NCBI RefSeq assembly: GCF_000429025.1
Contig: NZ_KE386833.1
Coordinates: 944,582 to 1,008,581, forward strand
Length of the DNA: 64,000 bases
Reading direction: 5' to 3'
Origin: Actinospineispora spinosispora DSM 44797
GTDB lineage: Bacteria; Actinomycetota; Actinomycetes; Mycobacteriales; Pseudonocardiaceae
Part shown: positions 8,304 through 16,092 of the stretch, piece after piece
Layout: the number at the start of each line of letters is the position of its first letter
Position numbering within the stretch: position 1 is the stretch's first letter
The notes under the pieces: model-generated
What the model saw: the letters and a program-made list of their open reading frames with translations, nothing else
Told to the model about the DNA's origin: nothing
Database searches by the model: none
Made by a program: the position numbers and the translations under genes

Positions 8304-9319
8304 GCACCCAGCCGACCGCACCACCCCGGAGCGCGCTGAACGCGGTCCCGTCCCGGTGGGAGCGGACGAACAAAGCGACGGTCGCTATGCTGGGCGTCAC
8401 CGTCGTGCTGCTGCTGGTCTTCGGGCTGGCCTCACCCAACTTCCTGACCTTCGCCAACATCTCCAACCTCGCGACCCAGGTGGCGATCACCCTGATCGTG
8501 GCGGTCGCCATGACGTTCGTGATCACCACCGGGCAGATCGACCTGTCGGTGGGGTCGATCCTCGCGTTCGTGGCGGCCGGCACGGCGGAGCTGCTGCAAG
8601 CAGGCTGGGACTCCTCGGTCGTGATCATCGCGGGCCTGGTCGTCGGAATGCTGTGGGGACTGATCAACGGCTGGCTGTCCGCCTACCAGAAGATTCCGTC
8701 GTTCATCGTCACGCTCGCGTCCCTGTCGGTGATCCGAGGGCTCGCCCAGCTGTGGACCCAGGGGTTCTCGGTGCCGATCGACAAGCGGCTGTTCGTGGCG
8801 AAGATCGGCGAGGCCACGTTCCTCGGGTTCTCCGTACTGGCCTGGATCGCGCTGCTCACCGTGGTCGTCGGCGCCGTCCTGCTGTCCAGGATGAGGTTCG
8901 GCAACTATGTCAACGGCATCGGGGCACAGGAGGAGTCGGTGCGCAGGGCCGGGGTGAACACCCAGCGCATCAAGATGATCACCCTGATGCTGACCGGCCT
9001 GGCGGCCGGCGCCGCCGGAATCCTCACCGCGGCCCGGCTCGGTTCCGGCTCGTCGAACTCCGGCCAGGGTTTCGAGCTGACCGTGATCGCCGCCGTCGTG
9101 CTGGGCGGCACCAACCTGTTCGGTGGCCGGGGCACCGTCGTCGGCACGATCATCGGCGCGGTCATCACCGGGGTGATCGCCAACGGGCTGACCCTGCTCG
9201 GGGTGAGCCCGTTCCTCGCCCCGATCGTGACCGGCCTGGTGCTCATCGCGGCGATCTGGATCAACCTGCGCGGTCGTTCGCTGGGTGACCTGATCGGCCA
9301 CCTGACGGGTCGACCATGA
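8300..9319 (+). CDS. Sugar ABC transporter permease (RbsC family)
   Basis: A 339-residue BPD_transp_2 permease with a cytoplasmic N-terminal tail, then about 8-10 hydrophobic helices. The ITTGQIDLSVGSILAF motif, GLINGWLSAYQKIPSFIVTLASL and VLGGTNLFGGRGTVVGTIIGA are RbsC hallmarks. The ATG at 8300 overlaps the ATPase stop by 4 nt, and the stop overlaps the next start by 4 nt. It forms the membrane channel for the substrate delivered by the 6520-7527 lipoprotein. Confidence 0.93.
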   Translation: MSTQPTAPPRSALNAVPSRWERTNKATVAMLGVTVVLLLVFGLASPNFLTFANISNLATQVAITLIVAVAMTFVITTGQIDLSVGSILAFVAAGTAELLQAGWDSSVVIIAGLVVGMLWGLINGWLSAYQKIPSFIVTLASLSVIRGLAQLWTQGFSVPIDKRLFVAKIGEATFLGFSVLAWIALLTVVVGAVLLSRMRFGNYVNGIGAQEESVRRAGVNTQRIKMITLMLTGLAAGAAGILTAARLGSGSSNSGQGFELTVIAAVVLGGTNLFGGRGTVVGTIIGAVITGVIANGLTLLGVSPFLAPIVTGLVLIAAIWINLRGRSLGDLIGHLTGRP

Positions 9320-10353
9320 CCGTGACGACGGTGACCGGACCGGTCGCATTCGACGCGCTCGGGCTCACCCTCACCCACGAGCACCTGCGCAACGACGCCC
9401 GTCGGGCGCTGACCGGGCCCGCCGACCCGGGACTGGGTTTCCTCCGGGACGCCACCGTGACCCCGGAGCTCGCCTGGTTGCTGCGCGAGCACCCGTACTC
9501 GTGTCTGGACCACTGTGTCCTGGACGATGCCGACGCCGTCCTGCACGACCTGGTCGCCTTCGGCGAGGCGGGCGGCGCGACGGTCGTGGACGTGACGCCG
9601 CCCGGTCTCGGGCGCGACCCTCGTGCGCTGCGTGACCTGGCGCGGCGCAGCGGCGTGCAGGTGGTGATGGGTTCCGGGTGGTACCTGGAGAGCTACCACC
9701 CACCACATCTGGCCGGCGCCGACGAGCGGGCGCTCGCCGCGGAGATCGTCGCGGAGTTCGCTCACGGTGTCGCGGACACCGGTGTGGCTCCGGGGGTGAT
9801 CGGGGAGATCGGGGTGTCTCCGGACTTCACCGAGAACGAGCGGACGGCGCTGCGTGCGGCGGCCCGCGCGCAGCGGGACACCGGGGTGCCGCTTTACATC
9901 CACCTGCCCGGCTGGCAGCGACGCGCCCACGAGGTGCTCGACGTGGTGTTGGGGCAGTACCGGGTCCCACCCGGCGCGGTGGTCCTCTGCCACATGGACC
10001 CCTCGGGAGTCGACCCCGGCTACCAGCGCGCGGTGGCCGACCGCGGTGTGTGGCTGGAGTTCGACATGATCGGCATGCCGTTCCGGTTCGCGGGCGAGGG
10101 CCAGTCGCCGGCGCCCGGGGACACCGCGGCCGCCGTCGCCGGACTGATCTCCCACGGCCACGGCGACCAGCTGTTGCTGAGCCACGACGTGTTCCTCAAG
10201 TCGATGCTCACCCGGTACGGGGGCAACGGCTTCCGGTATGTGCCCGAGCTGTTCCTGAGCCGCCTCGTCGAGCACGGCGTGCCCCGAGAGACGGCGGCAT
10301 CACTGGTTCGCACCAACCCGAGGCGGCTCTTCGAGCGCGCCGCGACCGCCTGA
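9316..10353 (+). CDS. Phosphotriesterase-family metal hydrolase, possible sugar (phospho)lactonase
   Basis: A 345-residue amidohydrolase-superfamily barrel of the phosphotriesterase (PTE) type. It has LTLTHEHL (HxH metal ligands, about residues 18-20), glutamate in VIGEIGVS where true phosphotriesterases have a carboxylated lysine, then histidines in YIHLPG and CHMDPSG and the final aspartate in LLSHDVF. The Glu bridge occurs in PTE relatives that hydrolyse lactones, including sugar-phosphate lactones. With a PfkB kinase and sugar transporter in the same overlapping operon, a lactonase step is the likeliest role. The exact substrate is unknown. Confidence 0.82.
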   Translation: MTVTTVTGPVAFDALGLTLTHEHLRNDARRALTGPADPGLGFLRDATVTPELAWLLREHPYSCLDHCVLDDADAVLHDLVAFGEAGGATVVDVTPPGLGRDPRALRDLARRSGVQVVMGSGWYLESYHPPHLAGADERALAAEIVAEFAHGVADTGVAPGVIGEIGVSPDFTENERTALRAAARAQRDTGVPLYIHLPGWQRRAHEVLDVVLGQYRVPPGAVVLCHMDPSGVDPGYQRAVADRGVWLEFDMIGMPFRFAGEGQSPAPGDTAAAVAGLISHGHGDQLLLSHDVFLKSMLTRYGGNGFRYVPELFLSRLVEHGVPRETAASLVRTNPRRLFERAATA

Positions 10354-10384
10354 GTCACCTGTTCCGAACAGAAGGAGAACCCTG

Positions 10385-11131
10385 ATGAGTCGTGTCCTGG
10401 TCGCCGGTGAGAGCTGGGTGACCCAGTCCACCCACATCAAGGGCGTCGACACCTTCACCACCAGCAGCTATGTGGTGGGCGTCGAGCCACTGCGGCGTGC
10501 CCTGGAGAGCCGGGGGCACCAGGTGGAGCACCTGCCCGCGCACCTGGTGCCGGCGCGGTTCCCGTCGTCGGAGGGTGAGCTGTCCGCCTACGACGTCGTG
10601 GTGCTGTCCGACATCGGGGCCAACTCCGTCCAGCTCGCGCCCTCGGTGTTCGAGAAGGCGATCCCGGGAGCCGACCGGCTCGGCGCGCTGCGCGACTGGG
10701 TCGACGCCGGTGGCGGGCTGCTGATGATCGGCGGCTACCTGTCGTTCACCGGCTTCGAGGGCAAGGCCGCGTACCGCAACACCGTGCTGCACGACGTGCT
10801 ACCTGTGGAGTTGCTGGCGGAGGACGATCGGGTGGAGCTACCGGCCGGCACCCGCGCCGAGGTCCTCGACGCGGATCATCCGGCACTGGGTGGAGTGGCC
10901 GGGGACTGGCCGGCGCTGCTCGGCTACAACCGGGTGAGGCCTCGCCCGGAGTCCTCGGTCCTGGCTCGCATCGGCGCGGACCCGTTGGTCGCGGTGGCCC
11001 AGCGCGGGGCCGGACGGACGGCTGTCTTCACTTCGGACTGCTCACCGCACTGGGCGCCGGAGGCGTTCTGCGAGCACTGGGACGGCTACCCCCGGGTCTT
11101 CGGTGGGCTGGTCGAGTGGCTGGCCGGATGA
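10385..11131 (+). CDS. Glutamine-amidotransferase-like protein (DUF1355 type) without the catalytic Cys
   Basis: A 248-residue class I glutamine-amidotransferase-like fold, resembling the cytoplasmic family formerly called DUF1355. It has YDVVVLSDIGAN, LRDWVDAGGGLLMIGGYLSFTGFEGKA and a C-terminal HWAPEAFCEHWDGYPRVFGGLVEWL. At the nucleophile elbow the sequence is IGGYLSF, so no Cys occupies the usual position; it is unlikely to be a glutaminase. An AGGAG site lies 7 nt upstream. It probably binds or hydrolyses a sugar-like intermediate of the operon, but no reaction can be assigned. Confidence 0.68.
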   Translation: MSRVLVAGESWVTQSTHIKGVDTFTTSSYVVGVEPLRRALESRGHQVEHLPAHLVPARFPSSEGELSAYDVVVLSDIGANSVQLAPSVFEKAIPGADRLGALRDWVDAGGGLLMIGGYLSFTGFEGKAAYRNTVLHDVLPVELLAEDDRVELPAGTRAEVLDADHPALGGVAGDWPALLGYNRVRPRPESSVLARIGADPLVAVAQRGAGRTAVFTSDCSPHWAPEAFCEHWDGYPRVFGGLVEWLAG

Positions 11132-11760
11132 GCGTTGAGGTGAGCCGATCCGTCCGGTTGCTCGAGACGCACGCGGCGGACCTGGACCGGGCGCTGGACA
11201 TGCGGTTCGTCAGGGAGGTCACCGAGGGAACGATCGGCGACCAGGCCTTCGCCGACTACCTGCGGATCGAGGAGGCGTTCGTCGTCACCGCCGCGCGGGT
11301 GCACGGCTACGCGGTGTGGGCCGCGCCCTCGTGGGATGCCGTGCACCGCAACGGCCTCGCGGTGCACGCCCTGGTCACCGAACAGATCGACTACTTCCGC
11401 GACGCCAGGGCGCGCTGGCCGGTTCCGGCTCGGCCGGGGGCGGGTGCGGACCGGCTGTCCGACTTCATCCTCGGGGCGGTCGAGACCGGCGGTTACCCCG
11501 CCGCCATGACCGCGTTGTTCGCGGCGGAAACCCTGTACCTGACCTGGTGCACGCGCGCGCACGCGACCGGGACGGTACCGCCCGGCCCGATCGGCGACTG
11601 GGTCGCCCTGCACACAGCCCCACCCTTCCGCGCGGGCGTGGCCCGCTTGGCCGATCAGGTCGACCAGATCCCACCCACGGTCCCCGACGACCACCTCGAC
11701 GCCTGGTTCACCGGCATGCTGGACGCCGAGATCACCTTTCACGACGCGGTCTTCACCTGA
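11128..11760 (+). CDS. TenA/PqqC-like helical protein
   Basis: A 210-residue all-helical protein of the TenA family: FADYLRIEEAFVVTAARVHGYAVW, PAAMTALFAAETLYLTWC and a C-terminal DAEITFHDAVF carrying the conserved glutamate. The region aligning with the TenA catalytic cysteine appears as FAAETLY, so this looks like the Cys-less TenA_E type. TenA proteins hydrolyse thiamine or pyrimidine salvage intermediates, but no thiamine genes are nearby. The ATG at 11128 overlaps the preceding stop; a GTG 12 nt upstream is also possible. It ends the LacI-controlled operon. Confidence 0.72.
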   Translation: MSVEVSRSVRLLETHAADLDRALDMRFVREVTEGTIGDQAFADYLRIEEAFVVTAARVHGYAVWAAPSWDAVHRNGLAVHALVTEQIDYFRDARARWPVPARPGAGADRLSDFILGAVETGGYPAAMTALFAAETLYLTWCTRAHATGTVPPGPIGDWVALHTAPPFRAGVARLADQVDQIPPTVPDDHLDAWFTGMLDAEITFHDAVFT

Positions 11761-11774
11761 CCCGCGCTTCGGCG

Positions 11775-11824
11775 ACTTCGCATACCTTCGATGCACTGCG
11801 CACCTGTTGTGCGGTGTGCGAGGT
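11775..11824. repeat. Degenerate family A intergenic palindrome
   Basis: Outer arms ACTTCGCA (11775-11782) and TGCGAGGT (11817-11824) are those of the family A palindromes elsewhere in the window. The interior differs and folds as a shorter GCGCAC/GTGCG hairpin. It lies between the TenA stop and the cupin start. Confidence 0.5.
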
Positions 11825-11851
11825 CATCTTGGTGCGGTGAAGGAGGTCGCT

Positions 11852-12256
11852 GTGGCGTATGAAGGCGCGGGGGTCGGGGCGTTCGAGCACGTGCTGCACG
11901 GTGGGAGCCCGGTGCGGATGCAGTGGTACTTCCGGGAGGAGTCCCGGCTGCCTGTCGCGTTCCAGACCTGGGAGTTTCCTCCGGGTGGCTGGGAGGGTGA
12001 GCACACCCACCGCTCGGACCAGCCGCTGGACGAGCTGTACCTGCTCCTGCAGGGGAGTGCCGAGATGACCGTGTCCGGCGTCCGTCACAGCCTCGGACCG
12101 GGCGACGCGGTGCTGGCGCCGGCCGGCGTTCCGCATGACTTCCGCAACACGGGCAGCGGCCCGGCGAAGGTCCTGGTCGTCTGGGGCCCGCCCGGAGCGC
12201 CGGTCGACTGGACGGCCTTCGGCAGCGGCCGGGCCGCTGCGGCAGAGGCCGGCTGA
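11852..12256 (+). CDS. Single-domain cupin protein
   Basis: A 134-residue small beta-barrel. Cupin motif 1 is GEHTHRSDQPLDELYLLLQG (metal-site H, H and E) and motif 2 is GVPHDFRN with its histidine. The GTG at 11852 is chosen because AAGGAGG lies 5 nt upstream; a GTG 15 nt earlier would sit inside that ribosome site. The role, whether metal-dependent enzyme, isomerase or small-molecule binder, is not evident. It stands alone between palindromic elements. Confidence 0.8.
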   Translation: MAYEGAGVGAFEHVLHGGSPVRMQWYFREESRLPVAFQTWEFPPGGWEGEHTHRSDQPLDELYLLLQGSAEMTVSGVRHSLGPGDAVLAPAGVPHDFRNTGSGPAKVLVVWGPPGAPVDWTAFGSGRAAAAEAG

Positions 12257-12271
12257 CGGCTCTCGAACCCC

Positions 12272-12339
12272 ACCTCGCAGACCCCGATGTCGTGTCGCAG
12301 ACGCTGCAGCGTCTGCGACACGACACGAAGCTGTGCGAG
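12272..12339. repeat. Family A palindrome, copy 1 (perfect 36 bp core)
   Basis: The core 12288-12323 is a perfect 36 bp palindrome whose left half is GTCGTGTCGCAGACGCTG. Outer arms CCTCGCA (12272-12278) and TGCGAGG (12333-12339) pair as well. It lies between convergent genes (cupin and metallopeptidase), where it could terminate both transcripts. Confidence 0.85.
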
Positions 12340-12354
12340 GACGGTCGACGCGCG

Positions 12355-13119
12355 TTAGCGGCGCCTCTCGGCGGTCCCCGTGGTTGGCAGGGCGTGCTCC
12401 GGCGCGTAGGAGTGCAGCTCGTGGCCGTGCTCGCGCAGCCAGGCCGCCGTGTCGCGCCAGTCGGGACGGATCGACTCGACCAGCTGCCAGAAGGCCCGTG
12501 AGTGGTTGAACTCCCGCAGATGGCACAGCTCGTGCAGCACGACGTAGCTCAGGACCGGAGGCGGAGCCAGCACGAGCCGCCAGGAGAACGACAACCGACC
12601 GTTGCGCGAGCACGAACCCCACCGGGTCCGTTGATCGCGCACGCTGATCGCGGCCACCTGCACGCCCAGACGCGGAGCGATCAGGTCGGCCGCGTCGGTG
12701 ATCCGGCGACGAGCCTCCCGTCGGTACCACCGGTCCATCGAGGCGCCGGCATCCGCGACGCCACCACTGACCACCAGTCGCCCGTCGCGCATCGCGGTCG
12801 TGCCCCGGCCCGCCGGGTCGTGCACGAGAGGTACCGGATCACCGGCCAGCCAGACCATCCCCGGCCGCGGCGGCAGGACGCCCGGCCGCTGCGCCCGCGC
12901 CCTGAGCGCGGCCAGCTTGCCGGACAGCCAGCGCTGCTTGGAGCGCAGGAACTCGTCGACCACCCGCTGCCGGGTACGCGCCGGCACCACGACCTCTGGT
13001 GGGCGCCCCGGCGCGACGACGAGCCGCACCGTCCGCGCTCGGGACGACTGCCGCACGTGCACCACCACCAGGTGCCCGTCCACGACCAACTCCCGCCTGT
13101 CCATCCGTCCACTATTCAC
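12355..13119 (-). CDS. YgjP/SprT-like M48-type metallopeptidase
   Basis: A 254-residue protein of the YgjP-like (DUF45) metallopeptidase family. An N-terminal beta-rich part holds RTVRLVVAPG and VVPART, a central segment carries the family's RWGSCS motif, and the zinc site is VLHELCHLREFNHS with HExxH and a third His. The family is cytoplasmic and widespread, with poorly known targets. GTG at 13119 or ATG at 13104 could each be the start. It converges on the cupin gene, with family A copy 1 between them. Confidence 0.88.
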   Translation of the reverse strand: MNSGRMDRRELVVDGHLVVVHVRQSSRARTVRLVVAPGRPPEVVVPARTRQRVVDEFLRSKQRWLSGKLAALRARAQRPGVLPPRPGMVWLAGDPVPLVHDPAGRGTTAMRDGRLVVSGGVADAGASMDRWYRREARRRITDAADLIAPRLGVQVAAISVRDQRTRWGSCSRNGRLSFSWRLVLAPPPVLSYVVLHELCHLREFNHSRAFWQLVESIRPDWRDTAAWLREHGHELHSYAPEHALPTTGTAERRR

Positions 13120-13218
13120 GATCGGGGTCGCTCAGGTCTCCGACGCCCTGCGGTTGCGTACGGCAACCATTACGGTGCCCGCGTAGGACAGAGATCAGCT
13201 GGATGAGGGGACCGAGGC

Positions 13219-13590
13219 GTGAGGATGTCAGCATCGCGGTGGATGATCGCGGGTTCGGTGTGCGTGGCGGTTGCCCTGGTGGGCGGCTACGGCAGCGCGA
13301 GCGCCGCGGTGAAATCCCAGGGCGTCGGGAAGGCGGTCGACTGCGGCAAGATCGACGCACCGAACGGCAAGGTCGGCCTGGTCGCCGAGGCGACGAAGGC
13401 CGGCACGGTGGGATGCACCGAAGCCATCAACGTCATCAGTGAGTACTTCGCGCAGGCACCGACCAGGAGCGAGGGCACAGCGCACGTGCTGACGGTCGCC
13501 GGGTGGCGGTGCATGGCGGACACCGGAGCACAGGGCAGCGGCATGATCGGCTGTGACAAGGCCGGGCTGGCCTTCCACACCCAGCCGTAG
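13219..13590 (+). CDS. Small secreted cysteine-containing protein, function unknown
   Basis: A 123-residue protein with a Sec-type signal: basic MRMSASRW, hydrophobic MIAGSVCVAVALVGGYG, and probable cleavage near ASA-AV (about residue 30). The mature 90 or so residues contain four cysteines (VDCGK, VGCTE, WRCMA, IGCDK), enough for two disulfides. A GTG start at 13219 or ATG at 13225 are both possible. No family is recognised. A 26 bp hairpin follows the stop directly. Secreted, disulfide-stabilised, and of unknown role. Confidence 0.7.
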   Translation: MRMSASRWMIAGSVCVAVALVGGYGSASAAVKSQGVGKAVDCGKIDAPNGKVGLVAEATKAGTVGCTEAINVISEYFAQAPTRSEGTAHVLTVAGWRCMADTGAQGSGMIGCDKAGLAFHTQP

Positions 13591-13595
13591 CCATT

Positions 13596-13663
13596 CCAAG
13601 ATCACCACCGCCTGAGGGCTGAATTCGAGCCGACAGACAGCCCTCAGGCGGTGGTGATCTTGG
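13596..13663. terminator. Family B bidirectional terminator-like palindrome, copy 1
   Basis: Perfect 26 bp arms at 13596-13621 and 13638-13663 (starting CCAAGATCACCACCGCCTGA) flank a 16 nt loop. It lies between convergent genes, and the right arm covers the last codons of the LysR gene. The loop contains a GAATTC. A diverged copy is at 30743-30810. Confidence 0.85.
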
Positions 13664-14525
13664 TGTGCGCCGGGGCCAGGTCGCGGGCCACCCGGCGGAA
13701 GGTGTCGACCAGCTCGCGGTCGTCACCTGCCCGGGTCGCGATGGCGACGTCGCAGGTCGGGCCGTCGATGGGCCGGAACCGGACGCCCGGGTGGGGGTAG
13801 AACCACTGAGCCGGCGCCGCGTGCAGGCTGGGGAGCCCGGTGGCGGCGACGGCGGCGGGGATCGCCGAGGGCGAATGCACCGCGGGGGTCAGCGCGGTGT
13901 TCTCGGCGTGGTCGCGGCCGGCCCATGCCGTGAACCGTGCGTCGGCCACCGGTAGCCAGGAGGCTCCCTGGAAGTCGGCATCGGTGAGGTGGGTGGCCTC
14001 GGCCCAGGGGGAGTCGGACCGAACGACGGCCACGCTCGGTGTGCGGAAGACGGTGACCAGGTCCAGGCCCTGGACGGGACCGAAGCGCTGGACGACGGCG
14101 ACGTCGACGCGGCCGGTGAGTACAGCGCGGTACTGGTCGCGCATGTCCAGCTCGACGAACTGGATCCGCAGGTCGGGATGGGCGGTGCTCACCCCGAGGT
14201 GGTACTGGTCCCAGAGGTCGGCGAGGCCGAAGCCCAGGACACCCATCCGTATCGTTCCGGCCGGCTCGTGGTCCGGACGCCGCCGGGTGGACAGATGGTC
14301 GAACGCCTCGATGACCGTGACGGCCTCGTCGATCAGCGCCGAACCGGCCGGGGTGAGCCGGACACGGCGACTGGTCCGCTCGAACAGCGTCTGACCGATC
14401 TCGGACTCGAGTTTCCGGATCTCGCGGCCGAAGTGGGACTCGGCCAGGAAATGGCGGCGGGCGGCGCGGCCGAAGTGCAGTTCCTGGGACAGAGTTACGG
14501 CGAAGCGCCATCTGCGGATCTCCAT
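13644..14525 (-). CDS. LysR-family transcriptional regulator
   Basis: A 293-residue LysR regulator. The N-terminal winged helix (RRWRFAVTLSQELHFGRAARRHF, then RKLESEIGQTLFERTSRRVRLT) is followed by the effector domain from about residue 90 (IRMGVLGFG). The typical SQ.A turn is atypical here (FLAESHFGREIRKLE). The ATG at 14525 has GGAGG upstream. It is divergent from the amidohydrolase at 14666 and probably controls it. The last codons form one arm of the 26 bp palindrome. Confidence 0.88.
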   Translation of the reverse strand: MEIRRWRFAVTLSQELHFGRAARRHFLAESHFGREIRKLESEIGQTLFERTSRRVRLTPAGSALIDEAVTVIEAFDHLSTRRRPDHEPAGTIRMGVLGFGLADLWDQYHLGVSTAHPDLRIQFVELDMRDQYRAVLTGRVDVAVVQRFGPVQGLDLVTVFRTPSVAVVRSDSPWAEATHLTDADFQGASWLPVADARFTAWAGRDHAENTALTPAVHSPSAIPAAVAATGLPSLHAAPAQWFYPHPGVRFRPIDGPTCDVAIATRAGDDRELVDTFRRVARDLAPAHTKITTA

Positions 14526-14665
14526 GGGCCCCTTCCCTCCTTCCCCGCGACGGTAGCTATCGGTCGCCCGTCGCCCACCATCATGTCCGATCTGGTCGAT
14601 GATCCCACCGGCCCTCGCTGCTGGACTGTGTCGTGCTCCCGACTTCGAGACAGACAGGTGCGGCG

Positions 14666-16084
14666 ATGAAGCGACGAACTCTCCTGACCGGCGGACACGT
14701 ACTGACGATGGACCCGGCGCTCGGCACGCTGCCGACCGGTGACGTGCTGCTGGAGGGTGAGCGCATCGCCGCCGTCGGTACGTCCCTGCCGGTCGTCGAC
14801 GCCGAGGTGGTGGACGTGCGCGGGCGGATCGTCGCGCCGGGCATGATCGACACACATCGGCACACCTGGCAGTCGCTGGTGCGGGGGCTGTGCACGGACT
14901 GGACGCTGGCCGACTACTTCTACGGCGTCCGCCTGGCCGTGTCTCCGGCCTACACCGCCGAGGACGTCCATCTGGGCAATCGGCTCGGCGCAGTCGAGGC
15001 CCTCGACGCCGGGGTCACCACGATCCTGGACTTCTCACACTGCAACAACACCCCCGACCACGCCGATGCCGCCGTCACCGGCCTGCGTGATGCCGGGATC
15101 CGCGCCGCGTTCTGTTACGGGTTCTTCGAGAGCAACCCCCTTGCCCCGCCTCACTTCGCCGCTCACGAGCAGCGGGTCGCGGACTTCGAGCGCATCGCCG
15201 ACGCGTACTTCGCGGCCGACGGGGGCCTTCTGACGCTCGGCGTCGCCCTCACCGAGCTGGGAGTGGTGCCCTTCTCCCACACGCGCGCGGAGATCGAGGT
15301 CGCCCGGCGACGAGAAGCGTTGATCGCCACGCACATGGCCTGTGTCTGGGGCATGCCGTCCGGTTTCGACGAGCTTGCCACCGCCGGCCTTCTCGGACCG
15401 GACCAGGTGCACATCCACTGCAACACGCTGACCGACGCCCAGTGGACGGTGCTGGCGGCGTCCGGTGCCAAGGTGTCGATCTCGGTCGAGACCGAGCTCA
15501 ACATGGGCATGGGCCGGCCGGTGTTCGGTGCCTGCGCCGCCCACGGGGTGCTGCCGACACTGTCCTGCGACGTGGTGTCGCTCAACTCCGGCGACCTGGT
15601 CAGCCAGATTCGTCAAGGCCTCGGGTTCACCCGGTGGGCGGAGACCGAGGCACTGAACCTGCGGGGCCGTGATCCCCGCGTGGTCACCACGACCGCCGCG
15701 CAGGCCCTGGAATGGTCGACGGTCAACGCCGCGGACGCCCTGGGCATGAGCGAGCGCATCGGAAGCATCTCCCCGGGCAAGCAGGCCGACCTGATCGTGG
15801 TCGGTGGCCCGGGGATCGGACAGCACCCCGCCCTGGATGCGGCTGGGACGATGGTGTTCCAGACGACGCCCGCCGACGTGCGCGACGTGCTGGTGGCAGG
15901 TCGGTTCGTCAAGCGCGACGGACGTCTGATCGACCACGACCTGCCGGACCTGCTCGGCCGGGCCGACGCCGCGGCCGCGCGCATCCTGCGGCGGGTGCAG
16001 GACGCCGTGCCGTCATTTCCCGGCACGCCTGAGGACGGTTTCGAGCTCAACGCGGCGCTGGCCACCGCGAACCTCCGGGCGTGA
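14666..16084 (+). CDS. Amidohydrolase, Atz/Trz-type deaminase
   Basis: A 472-residue metal-dependent hydrolase of the cytosine-deaminase/ATZ-TRZ group. It has IDTHRHTWQSLVRGL (HxH, about 62-64), a third ligand in VHIHCNTL and the catalytic aspartate in LSCDVVSL. The N- and C-terminal sandwich segments (GERIAAVGTSLP; GKQADLIVVGGPG) are intact. Relatives deaminate or dechlorinate purine-, pyrimidine- or triazine-like rings. The ATG at 14666 has AGGTG upstream; an in-frame TTG at 14633 is less likely. It is alone and divergent from LysR, converging on the MFS gene after 8 bp. The substrate is unknown. Confidence 0.85.
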   Translation: MKRRTLLTGGHVLTMDPALGTLPTGDVLLEGERIAAVGTSLPVVDAEVVDVRGRIVAPGMIDTHRHTWQSLVRGLCTDWTLADYFYGVRLAVSPAYTAEDVHLGNRLGAVEALDAGVTTILDFSHCNNTPDHADAAVTGLRDAGIRAAFCYGFFESNPLAPPHFAAHEQRVADFERIADAYFAADGGLLTLGVALTELGVVPFSHTRAEIEVARRREALIATHMACVWGMPSGFDELATAGLLGPDQVHIHCNTLTDAQWTVLAASGAKVSISVETELNMGMGRPVFGACAAHGVLPTLSCDVVSLNSGDLVSQIRQGLGFTRWAETEALNLRGRDPRVVTTTAAQALEWSTVNAADALGMSERIGSISPGKQADLIVVGGPGIGQHPALDAAGTMVFQTTPADVRDVLVAGRFVKRDGRLIDHDLPDLLGRADAAAARILRRVQDAVPSFPGTPEDGFELNAALATANLRA

Positions 16085-16092
16085 GGCGGCCG

